Below, piece by piece: positions 31,723-35,613 of a stretch of 35,613 nt of DNA. Position numbers and translations under genes: made by a program. Source of the stretch: a virus; IMG/VR virus record IMGVR_UViG_3300025115_000035, positions 1 to 35,613 of that record; one strand, 5' to 3'. The notes beneath the pieces were generated by a model, which saw only the letters and a program-made list of their open reading frames with translations, was not told where the DNA came from and did not search any database. The first letter of the stretch is position 1. The number at the start of each line of letters is the position of its first letter.

Positions 31723-32408
31723 GCAGGGATAAGGTAAAGGAGTATTTCCCTCACGACGAGGATGCCACGGACGATCCGAAGATGATGATAATGATCAGCC
31801 AGCTGGGGCTCGAAGGCTATGGCATTTACTGGGTACTGATTGAATATCTCAGAAAGCAGCCCGGGTATACGGCACCCCTTATGATAGTTGACTCGCTGGC
31901 AAGGAGGTTTGGATCGAGCAGGGAGAAGTTTGAGGTTGTTATTACCAAATATAACGACTCCTTCCCCACCCCGTTGTTCGTAATTAATAAAAATACTTTT
32001 TACTCGCCCAGCTTACAGAACCGCATGCTGAGATTAGACGAAAAGAGGGAGAAAATGAAAACCAATGCCCTTAAAAGATGGGCTGGTGATGCAAATGTTA
32101 TGCAATTGCATAGCGAAAGCATTCCAATTGCAATGCAGAGTAAAGTAAAGGATAGTAAAGTAAAGGATAGTAAAGTAGAGAAAAGTAAAGAAGAGAAGGA
32201 AAAAGATTTGCTTAACCGCAAACGCGCTTTTTTTTCTGAAGTTGAAAAATTTACTCAATACCCGGGAGAGATGTTACAATCTTTTTTCGATTACTGGACT
32301 GAAACCAATAAAAGCGGTACCAGGATGAAGTTCGAGCTCGAAAGAACATTTGAGGTTAGTAAAAGGCTTTCGACCTGGGCGCAGAGAGAAAAAACATTCA
32401 AAAAGTAG
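31719..32408 (+). CDS. Replisome organiser (DUF4373-like)
   Basis: 229 residues. The N-terminal 110 (KEYFPHDEDATDDPKMMIMISQLGLEGYGIYWVLIEYLRKQPG...) match the DUF4373/Lin1244-like domain, a winged-helix replication initiator part common in Bacteroidota and Firmicutes phages. A Lys/Ser/Asp repeat (SKVKDSKVKDSKVEKS) links to a C-terminal part (FSEVEKFTQYPGEMLQSFFDYWTETN...). The DNA of the linker forms tandem repeats that may be the origin, as in lambda O. It overlaps the gene before it by four bases. Confidence 0.8.
   Translation: MSRDKVKEYFPHDEDATDDPKMMIMISQLGLEGYGIYWVLIEYLRKQPGYTAPLMIVDSLARRFGSSREKFEVVITKYNDSFPTPLFVINKNTFYSPSLQNRMLRLDEKREKMKTNALKRWAGDANVMQLHSESIPIAMQSKVKDSKVKDSKVEKSKEEKEKDLLNRKRAFFSEVEKFTQYPGEMLQSFFDYWTETNKSGTRMKFELERTFEVSKRLSTWAQREKTFKK
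32099..32183. other. Candidate replication origin inside the initiator gene
   Basis: A perfect 14-base palindrome (TATGCAATTGCATA, 32099-32112) is followed by CCAATTGCAATG. Then come two exact tandem copies of AGTAAAGTAAAGGAT (32139-32153 and 32154-32168) and a partial third copy. Iteron-like repeats in the linker of the initiator gene match the layout of lambda-type origins. The repeats also encode the protein's SKVKD units, so coding constraints alone could explain them. Confidence 0.45.
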
Positions 32409-32410
32409 CC

Positions 32411-33001
32411 ATGGAAGATTTTGAGTTCAAGAAAACGCCCATTGCAAAGGTAGACGAGAACCGCACCTACCAGATGTATGCCACACACACGGTTAAGGAT
32501 GTGCCCAACTCGGAGATGGAGATTATGATGAAGGTTTTTATGCAGGGTGCATCGGTAAATATGGGCACAGAGGTAACTGACAACATGATACGAACCATGC
32601 TCGACTTCATTTACAGGGAGTTCTTTTACTTCCCGGTATATGAAATCGGATCGGCTATCGTTAAGGGATCGCTGGGTAAGTACGGCCCGGGCAAACTTGT
32701 ACCGCGTACAGTATACGGGTGGCTTACCGAGGCTGCACAGGAGTTTTACCGCAAGCAGGATCATGAGAAAGCTATTGCCAGGGATTCGTCGGTTCCGCTC
32801 GATCTTAACAAGTACCCTGCCGGAAGGGCTGTTATACTGAAAGCCGGATGGCTCGAAGCGGGGATAATAACAGACGAAGAGTATGAGAAAATCCCTCTGA
32901 AGGGTGTATATGAGAGGCTCGCTCAGGGGCTCGACTGTGTACCCGAGCTGTGGGGAATAAAATCGCGCAAACCTAAAAACCAACTATATGCAGGAAGATA
33001 A
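32411..33001 (+). CDS. Hypothetical replication-region protein
   Basis: 196 residues, starting two bases after the initiator stop. Helical and charged (NRTYQMYATHTVKDVPNSEMEIMMKVFMQ ... LGKYGPGKLVPRTVYGWLTEAAQEFYRKQ) without a nucleotide-binding motif. The position after a DUF4373 protein is where helicase-loading proteins occur, but I see nothing specific. The end overlaps the small membrane gene by 14 bases. Confidence 0.6.
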   Translation: MEDFEFKKTPIAKVDENRTYQMYATHTVKDVPNSEMEIMMKVFMQGASVNMGTEVTDNMIRTMLDFIYREFFYFPVYEIGSAIVKGSLGKYGPGKLVPRTVYGWLTEAAQEFYRKQDHEKAIARDSSVPLDLNKYPAGRAVILKAGWLEAGIITDEEYEKIPLKGVYERLAQGLDCVPELWGIKSRKPKNQLYAGR

Positions 33002-33140
33002 CAACTATGAGTTCCGTGCCGGATGTCTGTCGATTTTCTCGGTATGGGCACTGGCAATGCTGGTAATAAGCGTTGCACTGAATATTGTGTTGTTCATAAA
33101 GCTGGCACAGATGTCGAAACTTATAACGGAGGCACTATGA
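32988..33140 (+). CDS. Small membrane protein (50 residues)
   Basis: One strong hydrophobic segment (residues 13-38, CLSIFSVWALAMLVISVALN and on) between short polar ends. It begins inside the preceding gene and its stop overlaps the ATG at 33137. No family recognised. The coding is supported by coupling on both sides. Confidence 0.5.
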   Translation: MQEDNNYEFRAGCLSIFSVWALAMLVISVALNIVLFIKLAQMSKLITEAL

Positions 33141-33898
33141 AGAACGCGCTTCTGCTTATACCGTCGAACCTGAATGACAAGGTTGACCGTACTGATTACC
33201 TTAATCACTGCATTCGCAACGCGATGAGGGCCGGGTATATGCCTTATACTCCTGATTTGTATGAGATGTTTAACGATGTGTCGCGGAAGGAGTATGTAGA
33301 CAGGTTGTTGCTTGCCAAGGGGGTGATAAGCACTGTACTTTTCTTTATTGATTATTCGGTCGACTCGCTTATGTTCGACCTTCTTTACAGGGTAAAGGAC
33401 GACGATATTGAGATAGTGAATGTGAGGTTGCCGGAGAAGGAGCTGCGGCAGTGTTCCCCTACTGCACTGAGCATACTTGCCGATGTATCGAAGAAGACGG
33501 CCATTCCCCTGGAGATATTGGTAACAAGGACCAGGAGAAGAGAGGTGGTTGATGCCAGGTATGTTTATTTCCGCCGGGCAAAGGAGAAAACAAAGGCGAG
33601 CTTGAGGGAGATAGGGATACCTGTTGGCAAGGATCATGCCTCGGTGCTTGCCGGCATACGGGTAGCGAATAATGTGAAAGCAGTGATGAACTTATATAAC
33701 AGGCTATATGGACAAACCGAAATCGAAACACCGCCCCTGGTCCCCTGCCAGGTCACCCTTACCGATGGCGGACCGCAAAAGGGATCCGTTTTACCACACC
33801 AGCCGGTGGAGGCGAGAGAGTTCTGCATTTCTGAAAAGAAATCCATTGTGCCTGAGATGCGAAAAGCTGGGGTTTACCTCTCCGTCGGAAGTTACTGA
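33137..33898 (+). CDS. DUF4406-like protein with DnaA domain IV-type end
   Basis: 253 residues from the ATG that overlaps the small membrane gene; an upstream in-frame ATG at 33023 lies inside that gene and is less likely. Residues 1-100 look like a Rossmann-type small domain (ALLLIPSNLNDKVDRTDYLNHCIRNAMRAGYMPYTPDLYE), weakly similar to DUF4406. Residues 108-183 resemble DnaA domain IV: ALSILADVSKKTAIPLEIL, RRREVVDARYVYFRRAKEKTKASLREIG and GKDHASVLAG, the last like the DnaA signature. The final 62 residues are read over the start of the HNH gene in another frame and may be meaningless. Confidence 0.65.
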   Translation: MKNALLLIPSNLNDKVDRTDYLNHCIRNAMRAGYMPYTPDLYEMFNDVSRKEYVDRLLLAKGVISTVLFFIDYSVDSLMFDLLYRVKDDDIEIVNVRLPEKELRQCSPTALSILADVSKKTAIPLEILVTRTRRREVVDARYVYFRRAKEKTKASLREIGIPVGKDHASVLAGIRVANNVKAVMNLYNRLYGQTEIETPPLVPCQVTLTDGGPQKGSVLPHQPVEAREFCISEKKSIVPEMRKAGVYLSVGSY

Positions 33899-34025
33899 CC
33901 ATATTGTGCCGAAAGCAATATGTAGGGATCCGTGGGATCATAATAACTGGCAGCCATTGTGTAAGAAGTGTAACAGGGATAAGGGAACAGAAGATAAGAT
34001 ACTGATTAACAAAGCAAAAAAATGA
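33708..34025 (+). CDS. HNH endonuclease
   Basis: 105 residues. After a basic start (HRPWSPARSPLPMADRKRDPFYHTSRWRR) comes the HNH domain: C-x2-C in LCLRCEK (residues 48-51), TDHIVPKA with the catalytic His, DHNNWQPLCKKCNRDKG with second Cys pair. Small HNH proteins near packaging genes assist terminase cutting in cos-type phages. It overlaps the previous gene by 191 bases in a different frame and the next gene by four. Confidence 0.88.
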   Translation: MDKPKSKHRPWSPARSPLPMADRKRDPFYHTSRWRRESSAFLKRNPLCLRCEKLGFTSPSEVTDHIVPKAICRDPWDHNNWQPLCKKCNRDKGTEDKILINKAKK

Positions 34026-34306
34026 ACTGGTTTAAGAAAGTTAAGATAGAGATCGAAAGATGGAAGTTCAGAAGGGACTTCAATAAGGGGCAGAAAAGGG
34101 ATGCCGAGCAGCAGCTGCGGGTAATAGAGAAAGCAGAACGGCTGTCGAAGGAAAGGAAATGCCGTCTCTGGGTTGTGAGGGTTGAGCCAGGGAAATATGT
34201 GATAAGAACAAAGGCAGATGTGAAAGCCATACTGAGAAGGATTGGCATAAAGGGATATGTCGATGTGTTTACCCCCAGTGATACGATTGTTCACATAACA
34301 AAATGA
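34022..34306 (+). CDS. Small basic hypothetical protein
   Basis: 94 residues, coupled to the HNH gene by ATGA. Basic helical N-terminus (WFKKVKIEIERWKFRRDFNKGQKRDAEQQLRVIEKAERLSKERK), then strands (CRLWVVRVEPGKYVIRTKADVKAILRRIGIKGYVDVF). It might bind nucleic acid. No family recognised. Confidence 0.55.
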   Translation: MNWFKKVKIEIERWKFRRDFNKGQKRDAEQQLRVIEKAERLSKERKCRLWVVRVEPGKYVIRTKADVKAILRRIGIKGYVDVFTPSDTIVHITK

Positions 34307-34536
34307 CCATGAAAAAAATCAGACATTTAGGTTACTGGACTGTGATTTTCCTCATTGTTGCGGCCATCTCTACAGTCCTGGTGCTTGTAGTTCAGGGATT
34401 ATGGAACTTGATAATGCCTAAAATAATGCTTTGCGATAAGATAACTTTTCTTCAGTCGGCAGGGCTCATTATCCTGGCATCGTTATTAACAGTCGATAAA
34501 AGCAAGCTTTTTTCCTGGCTTAATGAAGAGCGATAA
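34303..34536 (+). CDS. Two-pass membrane protein
   Basis: 77 residues (or 75 from the second ATG at 34309). Two hydrophobic segments: about 12-35 (WTVIFLIVAAISTVLVLVVQ-like) and 50-63 (SAGLIILASLLTV). The end overlaps the recombinase start by 14 bases. No family recognised. Confidence 0.55.
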   Translation: MTMKKIRHLGYWTVIFLIVAAISTVLVLVVQGLWNLIMPKIMLCDKITFLQSAGLIILASLLTVDKSKLFSWLNEER

Positions 34537-35503
34537 ACCCATACTTGCCCTGCTCGATGAGTTCCTTTCTCAGCATGATGTGCATGAGATCTCGCGCCGT
34601 AAGTATCGCGATAATCTTCATCACTTTATTCACTGGCTTACATGTAACGGTGATGTGAAGGATCCGTCACGCAAAGACATCATTGCTTACAGGGATTACC
34701 TTAATGAACAAGGCAGGTCTGCAATGACAGTGGATAATTACATGGTGCCCGTAAGACAGTTCTTTCGCTACCTGGCAGACATGGGAATACACAGCAATCC
34801 AGCCAAAGGGATAAAGTCGCCCAAGAAATCCAAAACATTCAGGAAGGATTATTTGAGGCCTGAGCAGATACGCGATGTAATGGGAAGGATTGACAGGTCT
34901 ACACTAATAGGCGCACGGGATTATGCTATTATCAACACAATGATACGCACAGGCATGCGGTGTGTGGAAATAAGCAGGGCTGATGTGGGTGATCTCAGGC
35001 AGGTTAACGGCAGGTGGGTTATGGATCTGCAGAGCAAGGGACATCACGACAAGGACCGTACTGTAGGAGTCAGTGAGAAGGTTGTTGCTCCCATAGCTGA
35101 TTACCTGGGCTATTCAGGACCCGCCAATAACAGTGAGCCAATGTTTAAGAATCATGCGATTGTAAGTAATGATACCAGGATCAGGCCAATAACGATAAGC
35201 AAGATAGTAAAGCGCAGGCTAAGGAATGCAGGACTGGATAGCAGTAAGCTTACAGCCCATTCGCTCAGGCATACGTTTGCCATTATAGCCCTGACTAATG
35301 GAGTTGAGTTGATTGAGGTTTATTATGCCCTTGGTCATTCTGATATCAGAACAACAATGCTTTATCAGAAAGCGATGGAGGCAGAGCGTATGCTGGAAGG
35401 TACTGCTGGCCGTAAGGTAGATGAAGCTCTCGAATTTGGGCAAAAGAATACGAAAAACAACAATATCCACGCTGATTTACTTGAACGTGGTAAAGAAAGA
35501 TAA
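34523..35503 (+). CDS. Second tyrosine recombinase (XerC/D-like)
   Basis: 326 residues with an N-terminal SAM-like core-binding domain (about 8-95) and a complete catalytic set: R146 in IRTGMRCVEI, K172 in LQSKGHHDKD, H246 and R249 in HSLRHTF, H272 in LGHSDIRTTM and Y281. It lacks the N-terminal arm domain of the integrase at 27179. It could resolve genome multimers, invert or move DNA segments, or use another attachment site. It lies before the right edge, with an 11-base direct repeat 18 bases downstream. Confidence 0.92.
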   Translation: MKSDKPILALLDEFLSQHDVHEISRRKYRDNLHHFIHWLTCNGDVKDPSRKDIIAYRDYLNEQGRSAMTVDNYMVPVRQFFRYLADMGIHSNPAKGIKSPKKSKTFRKDYLRPEQIRDVMGRIDRSTLIGARDYAIINTMIRTGMRCVEISRADVGDLRQVNGRWVMDLQSKGHHDKDRTVGVSEKVVAPIADYLGYSGPANNSEPMFKNHAIVSNDTRIRPITISKIVKRRLRNAGLDSSKLTAHSLRHTFAIIALTNGVELIEVYYALGHSDIRTTMLYQKAMEAERMLEGTAGRKVDEALEFGQKNTKNNNIHADLLERGKER

Positions 35504-35520
35504 CATTTGTTAACTACGGT

Positions 35521-35548
35521 AATACATAGTACCATGCAATACATAGTA
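35521..35548. repeat. 11-base direct repeat after the second recombinase
   Basis: AATACATAGTA occurs at 35521-35531 and 35538-35548, 17 bases apart. A closely spaced pair just behind a recombinase gene may be its binding site or part of a promoter/operator for the gene at the edge. Confidence 0.4.
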
Positions 35549-35613
35549 GATAGATTGAATATCATGTCAAAAGTGCATGGAGATGCCATCCTGTCAGCGG
35601 ATCAGGCAGGGGG
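35534..35613 (+). CDS. Partial frame running off the right edge
   Basis: ATG at 35534 opens a frame (MQYIVDRLNIMSKVHGDAIL and on) that has no stop before the window ends; a second ATG at 35564 gives MSKVHGDAIL. If the molecule is circular, this frame joins in phase to base 2 and continues into the terS frame without a stop. That would either extend terS at its N-terminus or be a chance phase match (one in three). Too short to recognise. Confidence 0.35.
   Translation, partial: MQYIVDRLNIMSKVHGDAILSADQAG

Noticed and set aside
33023-33136. Earlier ATG for the DnaA-like gene
   Set aside because: These codons lie out of frame over the small membrane gene; the coupled ATG at 33137 fits better.
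1-35613. Insertion sequence or transposase
   Set aside because: No transposase-like protein and no paired terminal inverted repeats were seen; the two recombinases are of the tyrosine type.

Overview
The window reads as an almost complete temperate tailed phage (siphovirus-like, HK97-type head and packaging genes) of a Bacteroidota host, most likely one of the Bacteroidales. Evidence for the host: most genes start behind AT-rich leaders rather than strong Shine-Dalgarno sites, two intergenic regions carry TATATTTG boxes that fit the Bacteroidetes -7 consensus TAnnTTTG, and several proteins belong to families typical of Bacteroidales phages (integrase with N-terminal arm domain, DUF4373-like replication protein, small CI-like repressor). 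Nearly all genes lie on the + strand and are packed with ATGA or few-base overlaps. Only two small genes (28374-29159) run on the - strand.

Layout: 26-6892 is the packaging module, but the small and large terminase genes are separated by six sugar-related genes (496-5213): four glycosyltransferase-like proteins, a B12-type radical SAM enzyme and an NAD-dependent epimerase/dehydratase. 6889-10005 is an AT-rich accessory stretch of small unknown genes, gene remnants and strong hairpins. 10006-16703 encodes portal, prohead protease, major capsid protein, connector and neck proteins, tail tube, and tail chaperones made through a programmed -1 frameshift. 16705-21409 holds the tape measure and tail-tip proteins. 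21428-25189 is a host-range/accessory stretch: a glycosyltransferase with a methyltransferase-like tail, a fibre-like protein with ten 22-residue repeats, and a chimeric hydrolase-like fragment. 25186-26928 is the lysis module (membrane proteins, amidase, holin-like and spanin-like genes).

26928-29281 is the lysogeny module. Its attachment site appears to be the 3' half of a tRNA-Pro(GGG) gene, flanked by two exact 20-bp direct repeats, next to the integrase. Then come a secreted protein, a CI-like repressor and a divergent operator region. 29282-34536 is the early/replication module: an initiator-like tRNA-Met gene, a secreted transglycosylase-like protein, HTH proteins, a DUF4373-like replisome organiser with origin-like repeats, a protein ending in a DnaA domain IV-like region, and an HNH nuclease. 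A second, catalytically complete tyrosine recombinase lies at 34523-35503.

Because an intact attachment site sits in the middle rather than half-sites at the edges, the sequence looks like a non-integrated phage genome opened near terS. An open frame at the right edge is in phase with the frame that runs through the left edge into terS, which is compatible with circularity but does not prove it. The most unusual points are the sugar cassette inside the terminase operon, the initiator-type tRNA, the tRNA-Pro attP with its arm repeats, and the structured non-coding stretch between terminase and portal.
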